From Rehaibacterium terrae (GTDB lineage Bacteria > Pseudomonadota > Gammaproteobacteria > Xanthomonadales > Xanthomonadaceae): a stretch of 64,000 nucleotides of DNA. The notes beneath the pieces are model-generated. The model saw only the letters and a program-made list of their open reading frames with translations. It was not told where the DNA came from and did not search any database. The DNA lies in NCBI RefSeq assembly GCF_014202935.1, contig NZ_JACHHX010000012.1, positions 1 through 64,000 on the forward strand, in the 5' to 3' direction. Shown here piece after piece: positions 23,967-32,572 of the stretch. A program made the translations under genes and the position numbers. How positions within the stretch are numbered: position 1 is the first letter of the stretch; the number at the start of each line of letters is the position of its first letter.

Positions 23967-24821
23967 ATGAAACGCTCGACGCACCTGCGGCCCGTCAAGA
24001 CCGAAGCCCCCGCCGGCTTCGCGCCCGCCTTCGTCGCGGCCGTGCTCGACTATGCACTGGCCGTGCCGGGCGCGCCGCCGGTGTTCGCCATCGCCGGCCT
24101 GCAGGGCAGCGGCAAGTCCACGCTGGCAGCCCAGCTCGACAGCGCCTGCCGGGCGCGCGGGCGGTCGGCGGTGGTGCTCTCGATCGACGATTTCTACCTC
24201 GATCATGACGAGCGCGAACACCTGGGCCGCACGGTGCATCCGCTGCTGGCCACGCGCGGCCCGCCCGGCAGTCATGATGTCGACCTCGCCTGCCGCACCC
24301 TCGATGCCCTGCGTGCCCTGCCCGCCGGCGGACCGGTGCGCTTGCCGCGCTTCGACAAACTCGACGACCGCCGCCTGCCCGCCGGGCAGTGGCCGGTGGT
24401 CACGCACCGCCCCGACCTGATCGTGTTCGAGGGCTGGTGCCTGTGCGTGCCGCCCGAGGCCGAGTCCGGACTGGTCGAACCGTTGAACGCGCTCGAGCGC
24501 GAACAAGACCCGGACCTGACCTGGCGCCGCCACGTCAACCGCGCCCTGGCCTGTTACGGCCCGCTGTGGGCGCGGCTGGACCGGCTGCTGTTCCTGCAAG
24601 GGCCGGGGTTCGGGCTCGTGCCCGACTGGCGCTGGGAACAGGAATGCGCGCTGCAGGCCGCCAACCCCGGCCGCCAGGCGATGACCCGCAAGCAGGTCGA
24701 GCGCTTCGTGCAGTTCTTCGAGCGGATCAGCCGGCAGGCGTTGCGCACCCTGCCGACGCTCGCCGACCGGGTGGTGCGGATCGACGAAGCGCGGCGCCCG
24801 CTGGACGAACTCAAACCCTGA
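23967..24821 (+). CDS. P-loop kinase, D-glycerate 3-kinase (GLYK)-like
   Basis: A 284-residue cytosolic kinase of the phosphoribulokinase/uridine kinase-like fold. Walker A is GLQGSGKST (residues 44-52). Also seen are VVLSIDDFYLDHDEREHL, the loop TRGPPGSHDVDL, RLPRFDKLDDRRLP and DLIVFEGWCLCVPPE with the Walker B-type acidic residue. The C-terminal half, WRWEQECALQAANPGRQAMT, matches plant and yeast GLYK proteins and their bacterial relatives (YggC/YfhF-type kinases are further relatives). It converges on the SDR gene with a 6-bp gap. Substrate assignment as glycerate is family-level inference. Confidence 0.7.
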   Translation: MKRSTHLRPVKTEAPAGFAPAFVAAVLDYALAVPGAPPVFAIAGLQGSGKSTLAAQLDSACRARGRSAVVLSIDDFYLDHDEREHLGRTVHPLLATRGPPGSHDVDLACRTLDALRALPAGGPVRLPRFDKLDDRRLPAGQWPVVTHRPDLIVFEGWCLCVPPEAESGLVEPLNALEREQDPDLTWRRHVNRALACYGPLWARLDRLLFLQGPGFGLVPDWRWEQECALQAANPGRQAMTRKQVERFVQFFERISRQALRTLPTLADRVVRIDEARRPLDELKP

Positions 24822-24827
24822 ACGCCC

Positions 24828-25649
24828 TCATTGGCCACGCCCGGCCAGCAGCGCGCCATAGCCCGCGCGAAAATCCGGAAAGCGCGGCTCCCAGCCGCTC
24901 GCGCGCAGACGCCGGTTGCTCACCCGCCGTCCGCTTTCCGCCCCGGCCAGCGCGGGCAGCGTCGGCAGGCCGCTGCGAGCGCGGAGCCAGGCGAACAGCT
25001 CGTCCTCGCGTGCCGGGCAGTCGTCGCTGCCCAGATACAGCGGCGCCGGCGTCGGCAGATCCAGCAGATGCGACAGCGCCGCCGCCGCGTCGGCAACATG
25101 GATGCGGCAGGTCCAGTGTGGCCGCCCGGGCGCGCCGGCCAGGGCACGGCGCAGCAGATGCTCGCGGCCCGGCCCGTAGAGGCCGCTCAGGCGCAGCACC
25201 AGCGCGCCGGCGCAATCGGCGGCCAGCGTCTGCTCGGCCTGCAACAGCACGCGCCCGTTGAACGCCGGCGGCCGCGGCGGTGTGTCCTCGTCGACCCATT
25301 CACCGCCGTCCTCGCCGTACACCGCCGTCGAGGACACCAGCACGAACCGTGCCGGCGCCTCGGCGAAGGCATCCAGCAGCCGACGGATGCCGTCGACGAA
25401 CAGGCGGCGATAGGCCACCTCCTCGCGCGCGTCCGGCGCGGCGGCGAACACCACCGCATCGGGACGTTTCGGCAGGCGATCCAGGCCGGCGCCGCCGACC
25501 AGATCGGCCGCGACCGCGCGCACCCCGGCTGCCAGCGGCTGCACCCGCCGACGCACGGCGATCACCTCGTCGCCGCGCAGCGCGCGCAAGGCCGCCAACC
25601 GTCCGCCGACATCGCCCGCGCCCGCCACCACGATCAGTCGTCCCGCCAC
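24828..25649 (-). CDS. NAD(P)-binding SDR-type epimerase/reductase (YeeZ-like)
   Basis: A 273-residue Rossmann protein. The nucleotide-binding motif is VVAGAGDVGGRLA (about 7-19), and the central strand is FVLVSSTAVYGEDGGEWVDE. The extended SDR active-site pattern Y-x-x-x-K is not kept: the expected place reads FNGRVLLQAE. It continues LRLSGLYGPGREHLLRRALA and IHVADAAAALSHLL, typical of the YeeZ-type sugar nucleotide epimerase relatives. Convergent with the kinase gene and divergent from aroK. The substrate is unknown; lack of the Lys suggests binding or non-standard chemistry. Confidence 0.7.
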   Translation of the reverse strand: MAGRLIVVAGAGDVGGRLAALRALRGDEVIAVRRRVQPLAAGVRAVAADLVGGAGLDRLPKRPDAVVFAAAPDAREEVAYRRLFVDGIRRLLDAFAEAPARFVLVSSTAVYGEDGGEWVDEDTPPRPPAFNGRVLLQAEQTLAADCAGALVLRLSGLYGPGREHLLRRALAGAPGRPHWTCRIHVADAAAALSHLLDLPTPAPLYLGSDDCPAREDELFAWLRARSGLPTLPALAGAESGRRVSNRRLRASGWEPRFPDFRAGYGALLAGRGQ

Positions 25650-25691
25650 CAGAGCCGCTCCCGCATCCGCCGCGCCACCGCGCGGATCGCC

Positions 25692-25707
25692 CGGATGCTA
25701 GCATCCG
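25692..25707. repeat. 16-bp perfect palindrome between the SDR gene and aroK
   Basis: CGGATGCTAGCATCCG is a perfect palindrome that ends 7 bp before the aroK ATG and lies in the 65-bp divergent gap. It is a possible operator or an mRNA hairpin in front of aroK. It also covers the place where a Shine-Dalgarno sequence would be expected, and I see none. Confidence 0.6.
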
Positions 25708-25714
25708 CGCTGTC

Positions 25715-26254
25715 ATGAACCCCGCTCCCAACCTCGTCTTCGTCGGCCCGATGGGCGCCGGCAAAACCTCGATCGGCAAGCGCGTCGCCGAGCGCCTCGG
25801 CCTGCGCTTCGTCGACGCCGACCAGCGCCTGGAGGAGCTCACCGGCGCCAGCGTCGCGCTGATCTTCGAGTGCGAGGGCGAGACCGGCTTCCGTGCCCGC
25901 GAGCGGGCGCTGATCGCCGAACTGTGCGCGGGCGAGAACCAGCTGATCGCCACCGGTGGCGGCGCCATCCTCGACCCGGACAACCGCCGCCTGCTGCGCG
26001 AGCGCGGCTTCGTCGTGCACCTGCACGCCAGCGTGCCGCAGCAGCTGCAACGCCTGGACCGCGACCGCACCCGCCCGCTGCTGCAGACGCCCGACCGCGA
26101 GACGCGGCTGCGGGCGATGGCCGAACAGCGCGGCCCGCTCTACGCCGAGATCGCCGACCTGCGCTTCGAGTCCGACGGCCTCGCCGTCGGCGTCGCCGCC
26201 GAGCGCCTGCTCGCCCAGCTCGCCGAACGCTGGCAACGCCCGCAGGCCGCCTGA
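25715..26254 (+). CDS. aroK: shikimate kinase
   Basis: A 179-residue P-loop kinase that phosphorylates shikimate. Walker A is GPMGAGKTS (11-19), the shikimate-binding Asp is in [10 protein letters not shown], the Arg in [12 protein letters not shown], and the glycine loop is IATGGGAI. The lid segment is [11 protein letters not shown] much longer frame runs upstream on the same strand but the ATG at 25715 gives the family N-terminus. The stop overlaps the aroB ATG by one base, the common aroK-aroB arrangement. Confidence 0.97.
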   Translation: MNPAPNLVFVGPMGAGKTSIGKRVAERLGLRFVDADQRLEELTGASVALIFECEGETGFRARERALIAELCAGENQLIATGGGAILDPDNRRLLRERGFVVHLHASVPQQLQRLDRDRTRPLLQTPDRETRLRAMAEQRGPLYAEIADLRFESDGLAVGVAAERLLAQLAERWQRPQAA

Positions 26255-27324
26255 TGACCACCCTGCAGGTCGAACTCGGCGCCCGCCGCTACCCCATCCA
26301 CATCGACCGCGGCCTGCTGGACCGGCCCGGGCTCATCGCCGGCTGCGCGCCCGGCCGCCACGTGCTGATCGTCACCGACGCCAACGTCGCGCCCTTGTAT
26401 CTGGCCAAGCTCGAAGCCGCGCTGGCCGGCAAGCTCGTGCGCAGCGTGATCCTGCCGCCGGGCGAGCAGGAAAAGACCCTCGCCCGCTTCGCCGAGCTGA
26501 TGGACGCGCTGGCCACGCTCGGCGCCAGCCGCGACGCCACCGTGGTCGCGCTCGGCGGCGGTGTGATCGGGGACCTGGCCGGCTTCGCCGCCGCCTGCTG
26601 GATGCGCGGCGTGCGCTTGGTGCAGGTGCCGACCACGCTGCTGGCGATGGTGGACTCCTCGGTCGGCGGCAAGACCGCCGTCGACCTGCCGGCCGGCAAG
26701 AACCTGGTCGGCGCTTTCCACCAGCCGGCCGCGGTGATCGCCGACACCGACACCCTGCGCACGCTGCCCGAGCGCGAACTGCGCGCCGGCCTGGCCGAAG
26801 TGGTCAAGTACGGCGCGCTCGGCGATGCCGATTTCTTCGCCTGGCTGGAAACGCACAGCAAGGACCTGCTGGCCCGTGATGCCGACACACTGGCCGCGGC
26901 GATCGAACGCTGCTGCACGCACAAGGCCGCGATCGTCGCCCGCGACGAAACCGAAACCGGCGAGCGCGCCCTGCTCAATTTCGGCCACACTTTCGGCCAC
27001 GCCATCGAGGCCGAACAGGGCTTCGGCGGCCTGCTGCACGGCGAAGCGGTCGCCGCCGGCATGGTGCTGGCGGCGCGACTGTCGCAGGCGCTGGGTCTGG
27101 CCGCGGCCACGGATACCGAGCGTCTCGCCGCGCTGCTGCAAGGCCTCGGCCTGCCCGTCGCGGTCCCGGCCGGCCTCGCCCCGGAGGCACTGCTGGCGCG
27201 CATGCGGCTGGACAAGAAGAACCGCTCCGGCCGCCTGCGGCTGATCCTGTGGCGCGGCATCGGCCGGGCCGAGATCGTCGAGGACGTGGCCGAGGACGCC
27301 GTGCTCGCCGTCCTCGCCGGCTGA
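26254..27324 (+). CDS. aroB: 3-dehydroquinate synthase
   Basis: A 356-residue NAD- and metal-dependent enzyme of the shikimate pathway. Landmarks are [63 protein letters not shown], and the metal-binding residues in [22 protein letters not shown] and [10 protein letters not shown]. The C-terminal lysine pair is in [14 protein letters not shown]. Translationally coupled to aroK. Length is typical. Confidence 0.97.
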   Translation: MTTLQVELGARRYPIHIDRGLLDRPGLIAGCAPGRHVLIVTDANVAPLYLAKLEAALAGKLVRSVILPPGEQEKTLARFAELMDALATLGASRDATVVALGGGVIGDLAGFAAACWMRGVRLVQVPTTLLAMVDSSVGGKTAVDLPAGKNLVGAFHQPAAVIADTDTLRTLPERELRAGLAEVVKYGALGDADFFAWLETHSKDLLARDADTLAAAIERCCTHKAAIVARDETETGERALLNFGHTFGHAIEAEQGFGGLLHGEAVAAGMVLAARLSQALGLAAATDTERLAALLQGLGLPVAVPAGLAPEALLARMRLDKKNRSGRLRLILWRGIGRAEIVEDVAEDAVLAVLAG

Positions 27325-27349
27325 TTCTCGCTGCCGCTACAATTCGCCG

Positions 27350-27604
27350 ATGCGTCTTTTCCTCCAGCAACGGCCCGTCGCCGGCGAGGCCCCGCGTTTC
27401 GTGCAGCTCGTGCTCCAGCAGGACCTGCTGGGCGGCTGGACGCTGCTGCGCGAAACCGGCCAGATCGGCGGCAAGTCGCAGTTGCGCCGCGAGCAGTACC
27501 TCGATCGCGAACCCGCGCTGGCCGCCTTCGAGAAGGCCCGCGACCAGCACCTGAAGAAAGGCTTCCAGGTGATGTTCGCCCAGGGCGCCGGAGCCCCCAA
27601 GTAA
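27350..27604 (+). CDS. small WGR-domain protein
   Basis: An 84-residue protein that is essentially one WGR-like domain. The fold's signature appears as [20 protein letters not shown], then [20 protein letters not shown] and a helix [17 protein letters not shown]. The classic W-G-R triplet is changed to E-T-G, so the name reflects the whole pattern. WGR domains bind nucleic acids or proteins in PARPs and in bacterial regulators, but small stand-alone versions have no set function. A TACAAT -10 element at 27338-27343 ends only 6 bp before the ATG, so the message may be leaderless. It lies between aroB and hemE. Confidence 0.7.
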   Translation: MRLFLQQRPVAGEAPRFVQLVLQQDLLGGWTLLRETGQIGGKSQLRREQYLDREPALAAFEKARDQHLKKGFQVMFAQGAGAPK

Positions 27605-27632
27605 CCGCCGCGCCGCGAAGGAGCGCCAGAGC

Positions 27633-28697
27633 ATGCCCCAGAACGACCGTTTCCTCCGCGCGCTGCGCCGCGAGCCCGTCGATGCCACGCCGGTCTGGCT
27701 GATGCGCCAGGCCGGCCGCTACCTGCCCGAGTACCGCGCCACCCGCGCGAAGGCCGGCAGCTTCATGGGCCTGGCGACCAACCCGGCGCTGGCCTGCGAG
27801 GTCACCCTGCAGCCGCTCGAACGCTTCGAGCTGGACGCGGCCATCCTGTTCTCCGACATCCTCACCGTGCCCGACGCGATGGGATTGGGGCTGTATTTCG
27901 CCGAGGGCGAAGGCCCGAAGTTCGAGCGCCCGATCCGCAGCGAGGCCGACATCGCCAAGCTCGCCGTGCCCGACATGGATCGCGAGCTGCGCTACGTGAT
28001 GGACGCGGTGGCGCTGATCCGCCGCGAACTCGCCGGCCGCGTGCCGCTGATCGGCTTCTCCGGCAGCCCGTGGACGCTGGCCTGCTACATGATCGAAGGC
28101 GGCGGCAGCGACGATTTCGCCCGCATCAAGGCCATGGCCTACGACCAGCCGGCCGCGCTGCACCGGCTGCTGGACGTGGTCACCGACGCCGTCATCGCCT
28201 ACCTCGCCGCCCAGCGCGCCGCCGGTGCGCAGGCGCTGCAGGTGTTCGATACCTGGGGCGGCGTGCTGGCGCCGCACCTGTACCGCGAGTTCTCGCTGCG
28301 CTACCTGCAGCGCATCGCCGCCGAACTGCCGCGCGGCGAAGGCGAGGCGCGCACCCCGCTGATCCTGTTCGGCAAGGGCAACGCGCCATACCTGGAAGAC
28401 CTCGCCGCCTGCGGCGCGGAAGGGCTGGGCGTGGACTGGACCGTCAGCCTCGGCGACGCCCGCCGCCGCACGGCCGGCCAGGTCGCGCTGCAGGGCAACC
28501 TCGACCCGGCCACGCTCTACGCCTCGCCCGAGGCGATCCGCGCCGAGGTGCGCCGCGCCCTCGACGACTACGCCGCCGCCAACGGCGGCTCCCGCTTCGG
28601 CCACGTCTTCAACCTCGGCCACGGCCTGTCGCCGGACATGGACCCGGAGCATGTCAGGGTGCTGGTCGACGCCGTGCACGAATTCAGCGCGGCCTGA
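27633..28697 (+). CDS. hemE: uroporphyrinogen decarboxylase
   Basis: A 354-residue haem-pathway enzyme that converts uroporphyrinogen III to coproporphyrinogen III. The hallmark [18 protein letters not shown] is near the N-terminus, followed by [18 protein letters not shown] with the essential Asp, [26 protein letters not shown] and the C-terminal [20 protein letters not shown]. It follows the WGR gene by 28 bp and is preceded by a fair ribosome-binding site (AAGGAG). Confidence 0.97.
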   Translation: MPQNDRFLRALRREPVDATPVWLMRQAGRYLPEYRATRAKAGSFMGLATNPALACEVTLQPLERFELDAAILFSDILTVPDAMGLGLYFAEGEGPKFERPIRSEADIAKLAVPDMDRELRYVMDAVALIRRELAGRVPLIGFSGSPWTLACYMIEGGGSDDFARIKAMAYDQPAALHRLLDVVTDAVIAYLAAQRAAGAQALQVFDTWGGVLAPHLYREFSLRYLQRIAAELPRGEGEARTPLILFGKGNAPYLEDLAACGAEGLGVDWTVSLGDARRRTAGQVALQGNLDPATLYASPEAIRAEVRRALDDYAAANGGSRFGHVFNLGHGLSPDMDPEHVRVLVDAVHEFSAA

Positions 28698-28748
28698 CTT
28701 GATACCGGGTTGCGGCCACGCTCACCGAACCGCCCGAGGAGACCGTCC

Positions 28749-28949
28749 ATGAGCACACACCGCCCCCTGCGCCGCTCGCGCAACGACCGCTGGCTGGCCG
28801 GGGTGATCGGCGGCCTGGCCGAGCACTTCGGCCTCAGCGCCAACGCCCTGCGGCTGATCTACGTGATCGTCTCGATCGCCTCGGCCGCCTTCCCCGGCAT
28901 CCTGATCTACCTGGTGCTGTGGCTGGTCATCCCGATGGAAGAGGCCTGA
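28749..28949 (+). CDS. PspC domain protein
   Basis: A 66-residue membrane protein consisting of one PspC domain: a basic N-terminus RRSRNDRWLAGVIGGLAEHF, then a first hydrophobic helix (LRLIYVIVSIASAAF) and a second (ILIYLVLWLVIP). I use the ATG at 28749, which has GAGGAG about 8 bp upstream, rather than one 39 bp further upstream. PspC proteins act in the phage-shock envelope stress response in E. coli, but stand-alone copies like this one, without pspA/pspB, are common and of unknown role. Its end overlaps the most likely start of the next gene. Confidence 0.85.
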   Translation: MSTHRPLRRSRNDRWLAGVIGGLAEHFGLSANALRLIYVIVSIASAAFPGILIYLVLWLVIPMEEA

Positions 28950-29293
28950 TACCCGCCGCACCCGAAGCCCGCACCCAGCGCCAGCCCGACGCCTGCAACG
29001 CCCGCGACCCCATCGCCTTCGTCGCCTGCTGCGCCGAGGACGTGACGATCCGGCACCTGCCCGCCACCACGCCCGCGCTGCAGGGCCGCGCCGCGCTGGC
29101 CGATTTCCATGCCCGCGAGCGCTTCGACCGCGAAGGGCTGCACGCCGAGCTGGTCGACCGCTTGGCGCTGGGCGACAAGGTGGCCGATCACGAGCGCGTG
29201 CGCGGCCTCCGCCCCGAGCCGCACGAGACGGTCGCCGTCCACCAGGTGGCCGACGGCCTGATCCGCGCGGTCCGGTTCCATCCGGCCGGGTGA
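28919..29293 (+). CDS. NTF2/SnoaL-like protein with an uncertain start
   Basis: The recognisable part resembles small SnoaL-type proteins: RQPDACNARDPIAFVACCAE, then TTPALQGRAALADFHARERF, GLHAELVDRLALGDKVADHE and a C-terminal strand VHQVADGLIRAVRFHPAG. The family usually starts about ten residues before RQ. In frame there is no ATG. The only normal start is a GTG at 28919, which overlaps the PspC gene by 31 bp. A CTG at 28946 that overlaps the PspC stop would give the family length. Either coupled translation from a non-standard start or decay of the gene is possible. Catalytic function cannot be assigned. Confidence 0.6.
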   Translation: MAGHPDGRGLIPAAPEARTQRQPDACNARDPIAFVACCAEDVTIRHLPATTPALQGRAALADFHARERFDREGLHAELVDRLALGDKVADHERVRGLRPEPHETVAVHQVADGLIRAVRFHPAG

Positions 29294-29399
29294 ACGGCCG
29301 GCCGGCATCTTTCCCCGGCCCGGTCGAAATCCTCCGCTCCCGTTCGTCGTACCGGCAAGGGCGCGCACTTCCGCGCGTCCGCGACAAGGAGAGACGACG

Positions 29400-29840
29400 A
29401 TGCGCTGCATGGTGATGGTCAAGGCCACCGCGAGCACCGAGGCCGGCGAGATGCCGGGCACCGAGCTGCTGGCCGAGATGACGAAGTTCAACGAGGAGCT
29501 GGTGAAGGCCGGCGTGATGCTGGCCGGCGAGGGCCTGCAGCCGAGCGCCAAGGGCGCGCGGGTGCGCTTCTCGGGCAATTCGCGGACCGTGGTCGACGGG
29601 CCGTTCGCCGAGGCCAAGGAGCTGATCGCCGGCTTCTGGCTGTGGCAGGTGCGCTCGCTGGACGAGGCCATCGAATGGGCCAAGCGCTGCCCCAACCCGA
29701 CCGGCGTCGAGGGCGAGCTGGAGATCCGCCCGGTATTCGAGGCCGAGGACTTCGGCGAAGAGTTCACCCCCGAGCTGCGCGAGAAGGAAGAACGGCTGCG
29801 CGCCCAGGCCGAGGTGCTGGCCCGCGGCAAAGCCTTCTGA
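29400..29840 (+). CDS. DGPF (YCII-related) domain protein, copy 1
   Basis: A 146-residue cytosolic protein of the YCII/DGPF family. It begins MRCMVMVKATASTEAGEMPG and has the diagnostic stretch RTVVDGPFAEAKELIAGFWL, followed by a ferredoxin-like strand-helix pattern (VRSLDEAIEWAKRCP). The C-terminus is an extended charged helix. A good ribosome-binding site AAGGAGAGACGACG precedes the ATG. DGPF proteins are known as frequent genomic partners of ECF42 sigma factors, and one lies 1.4 kb downstream. Biochemical role unknown. Confidence 0.88.
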   Translation: MRCMVMVKATASTEAGEMPGTELLAEMTKFNEELVKAGVMLAGEGLQPSAKGARVRFSGNSRTVVDGPFAEAKELIAGFWLWQVRSLDEAIEWAKRCPNPTGVEGELEIRPVFEAEDFGEEFTPELREKEERLRAQAEVLARGKAF

Positions 29841-29922
29841 CGCCGCCAGTCCCGCCCCGTCCCGGCCCTACGTTCGGTCCGCAACAGGCCGGGATACGCT
29901 TCCCATTCGCTCGGAGATCGTC

Positions 29923-30336
29923 ATGCTCATCCAGCCCTACCTGTTCTTCAACGGCAACTGCCGGCAAGCCTTCGACTTCTACCGCGACGCGCTCGGCGCG
30001 GAGTACGAAACCCTCATGCGCTACCGCGACAGCCCCGAGCCGCCACCGCCCGAGTGCGCCCCGCCCGGCTGGGAGGACAAAGTCATGCACGCCTCGCTGC
30101 GCATCGGCAGCCTGCGACTGATGGGCTCGGACGACGGCAGCGGCCAGACGGCACGCCCGCAGGGCTTCTCGCTGTCGCTGAGCGTGCCAGACGCCGACGC
30201 CGCCGATCGTGTCTTCGCCGCGCTCGCCGACGGCGGCAGCGTGATCATGCCGCTCGGAGAAACCTTCTGGTCGCCGCGCTTCGGCATGCTCACCGACCGC
30301 TTCGGGGTCGGCTGGATGATCGGCGTCGAGGCCTGA
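29923..30336 (+). CDS. VOC-superfamily PhnB-like protein
   Basis: A 137-residue protein of the vicinal oxygen chelate fold, PhnB/3-demethylubiquinone methyltransferase-like type. It begins IQPYLFFNGNCRQAFDFYRD, the usual opening, continues EYETLMRYRDSP, KVMHASLRIGSLRLMGSD and ends with the strand FGMLTDRFGVGWMIGVE. Such proteins are common in DGPF/ECF clusters. The two beta-alpha-beta modules are complete. Metal or substrate unknown. Confidence 0.85.
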   Translation: MLIQPYLFFNGNCRQAFDFYRDALGAEYETLMRYRDSPEPPPPECAPPGWEDKVMHASLRIGSLRLMGSDDGSGQTARPQGFSLSLSVPDADAADRVFAALADGGSVIMPLGETFWSPRFGMLTDRFGVGWMIGVEA

Positions 30337-30348
30337 GGAGCGTCCCGC

Positions 30349-30894
30349 ATGCGCCGGATCATCATGTGGAACCTGGTCACGCTCGACGGCTACTTCGAGG
30401 GCGTCGAGCCGTGGTCGCTGGACTGGCACGAAACCGTGTGGGGCGAGGAACTGGAACGCTTCTCGCTCGACCAGGCACGCACCGCCGACATGCTGCTGTT
30501 CGGCCGCCGCACCTTCGAGGGCATGGCGGCGTACTGGAAGACCGCCAGCGGCGAAATCGCCGACTTCATGAACGCGGTGCCGAAGGTGGTCTGCTCACGC
30601 ACGCTCGAGCAGGCCGACTGGCACAACAGCCGCCTGGTCCGCGACGCCGCCGCCGAGGTCGCCCGTCTCAAGGCCGAGCCCGGCCGCGACATCTACATCT
30701 TCGGCAGCGCCGACCTCTGCGATGCGCTGACGGGAGCCGGCCTGATCGACGAGTACCGGCTGTGCCTGGTGCCGCTGCTGCTCGGCAACGGCAACCGGCT
30801 GTTCAAACCCGGCGGCGGCCGGCACACAATGGCCCTGCGCGAAGCCCGCCCGCTCGGCAACGGATGCGTCATCCTGCGCTACCGTCCCGCCTGA
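30349..30894 (+). CDS. dihydrofolate reductase-like (RibD C-terminal) protein
   Basis: A 181-residue protein with the DHFR/RibD-C fold: RRIIMWNLVTLDGYFEGVEP at the start, DMLLFGRRTFEGMAAYW, KVVCSRTLEQADWHN, and IYIFGSADLCDALTGAGLID near the nucleotide site, then LVPLLLGNGNRLF. Stand-alone proteins of this type are annotated as dihydrofolate reductase family but are usually not true DHFRs. It is 12 bp after the VOC gene and 17 bp before the second DGPF gene, so it belongs to the same operon. Confidence 0.85.
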   Translation: MRRIIMWNLVTLDGYFEGVEPWSLDWHETVWGEELERFSLDQARTADMLLFGRRTFEGMAAYWKTASGEIADFMNAVPKVVCSRTLEQADWHNSRLVRDAAAEVARLKAEPGRDIYIFGSADLCDALTGAGLIDEYRLCLVPLLLGNGNRLFKPGGGRHTMALREARPLGNGCVILRYRPA

Positions 30895-30911
30895 ACCCGA
30901 GGAGTTCACCG

Positions 30912-31265
30912 ATGCCCTACGCGCTGCTGATCGTCGAACCCGTCGGCCAACGCGCCACCCGCAGCGAAGAGGAAGGCCGCGACCTGTTCGCACAGATGAC
31001 CCGCTGGGGCGAATCGCTGCAGCGGCGCGGCCTGCTGCTGGGCGTGCAATCGTTGCGCTCGGACGCCGACGGCGTGCGCGTGCAGGTGCGCGACGGCAAG
31101 CGTCGTACCGTCGACGGGCCGTTCTCCGAGGCCAAGGAGATGGTCGGCGGCTTCTTCCTGATCGACTGCGACGACAAAGCGCAGGCGGTCGAGATCGCCG
31201 CCGAGTGTCCGGCCGCCGCCTGGGCCACGGTCGAGGTGCGCGAGTTCGGGCCCTGCTTCACCTGA
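30912..31265 (+). CDS. DGPF (YCII-related) domain protein, copy 2
   Basis: A 117-residue DGPF protein, shorter than copy 1 because it lacks the charged C-terminal helix. The signature is RRTVDGPFSEAKEMVGGFFL, and the N-terminus MPYALLIVEPVGQRATRSEE and LLLGVQSLRSDADGVRVQVR fit the family. A longer frame runs upstream through two other genes, but the ATG at 30912 with GAGGAG 8 bp upstream gives the family length. It ends 20 bp before the sigma factor gene, the classic ECF42 arrangement. Confidence 0.88.
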   Translation: MPYALLIVEPVGQRATRSEEEGRDLFAQMTRWGESLQRRGLLLGVQSLRSDADGVRVQVRDGKRRTVDGPFSEAKEMVGGFFLIDCDDKAQAVEIAAECPAAAWATVEVREFGPCFT

Positions 31266-31285
31266 AAGGATCGGGCGCGGCGGCC

Positions 31286-32572
31286 ATGACCCAGGTGCAC
31301 CGCACCGTCGAAACCGTCTGGCAGATGGAGTCGGCGCGGCTGATCGCCGGCATCGCCCGGATCGTCGGCGATGTCGGCCTGGCCGAGGAATTGGCGCAGG
31401 ACGCGCTGGTCGCCGCGCTCGAGCACTGGCCGCGCGACGGCGTCCCCGACAACCCCGGCGCCTGGCTGATGGCCACCGCCAAGCACCGCGCCATCGACCA
31501 CCTGCGCCGCCACCAGCTGCACGCGCGCAAGCACGAGGAGCTCGGCCACACCCTGGAACTCACCGCCGATCCGCACGGCAACGACCCCGCGACCGCCGCC
31601 GACGACCCGGTCGGCGACGATCTGCTGCGACTGATCTTCACCGCCTGCCATCCGGTGCTGTCGACCGAGGCGCGTGTGGCGCTGACGCTGCGCCTGCTCG
31701 GCGGCCTGACCACCGAGGAGATCGCCCGCGCCTTTCTCGTCCCCGAACCCACCGTCGCGCAGCGCATCGTCCGCGCCAAGCGCACCCTGTCGGAAGCCCG
31801 CATTCCCTTCGAGCTTCCGCGCGGCGGAGAACTGGCCGCGCGGCTGGGCTCGGTGCTCGAAGTCGTCTACCTGATCTTCAACGAAGGCTATGCCGCCACC
31901 AGCGGCCAGCACTGGGTGCGCCCGGCGCTGTGCGAGGAGGCGCTGCGCCTGGGCCGCATCCTCGCCGGCCTGGCCCCGCGCGAGCCCGAGGTGCACGGCC
32001 TGCTCGCGCTGATGGAGATCCAGGCCTCGCGCCTGCGCGCCCGCGTCGGGCCCGACGGCGAACCGGTGCTGCTGCTCGACCAGGACCGTACGCAGTGGGA
32101 CCGTCTGCTGATCCGCCGCGGCCTGGCCGCGCTCGAACGTGCCGAGGCGCTCGGCGGCGCGCTCGGCCCGTACACGCTGCAGGCCGCCATCGCCGCCTGC
32201 CACGCCCGCGCCGGCAGCGCCGCCGACACCGACTGGCCGCGCATCGCCGCGCTCTACGACGCCCTCGCCCAGCTCGCGCCCTCGCCGGTGGTCGAGCTCA
32301 ACCGCGCGGTCGCGCTGTCGATGGCGTTCGGCCCCGAAGCCGGGCTCGAGATCGTCGATGCGCTGGCCGCCGCCGGTACGCTCAGGGACTACCACCTGCT
32401 GCCGAGCGTGCGTGGCGATCTGCTCGCCAGGCTCGGCCGCCTGCGCGAGGCGCATGCCGAGTTCCAGCGCGCCGCCGGCCTCACCCGCAACGCCCGCGAG
32501 CGCACCCTGCTGCTGCAACGCGCCGCCGCCTGCGCCGTCCTCCCCGCCAGCGAACCAGGAGACCCGTCATGA
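31286..32572 (+). CDS. ECF42-type RNA polymerase sigma factor with C-terminal TPR-like domain
   Basis: A 428-residue protein. Region 2 (about 15-85) includes ELAQDALVAALEHWPRDGVP and AWLMATAKHRAIDHLRRHQL; region 4 (about 125-175) includes LTLRLLGGLTTEEIARAFLV and PEPTVAQRIVRAKRTLSEAR. A long C-terminal part follows, starting VLEVVYLIFNEGYAATSGQH and rich in TPR-like helices (SPVVELNRAVALSMAFGPEA; AHAEFQRAAGLTRNARERTL). This fusion and the adjacent DGPF genes define the ECF42 group. I use the ATG at 31286; an in-frame start 81 bp upstream would overlap the DGPF gene. No anti-sigma gene is present; the C-terminal domain is thought to control activity. The stop overlaps the GFA gene as ATGA. Confidence 0.9.
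   Translation: MTQVHRTVETVWQMESARLIAGIARIVGDVGLAEELAQDALVAALEHWPRDGVPDNPGAWLMATAKHRAIDHLRRHQLHARKHEELGHTLELTADPHGNDPATAADDPVGDDLLRLIFTACHPVLSTEARVALTLRLLGGLTTEEIARAFLVPEPTVAQRIVRAKRTLSEARIPFELPRGGELAARLGSVLEVVYLIFNEGYAATSGQHWVRPALCEEALRLGRILAGLAPREPEVHGLLALMEIQASRLRARVGPDGEPVLLLDQDRTQWDRLLIRRGLAALERAEALGGALGPYTLQAAIAACHARAGSAADTDWPRIAALYDALAQLAPSPVVELNRAVALSMAFGPEAGLEIVDALAAAGTLRDYHLLPSVRGDLLARLGRLREAHAEFQRAAGLTRNARERTLLLQRAAACAVLPASEPGDPS

Noticed and set aside
24828-25649. Annotation as a UDP-glucose epimerase
   Set aside because: The Y-x-x-x-K active-site pattern is missing and length is short; only a general SDR/YeeZ-like call is justified.
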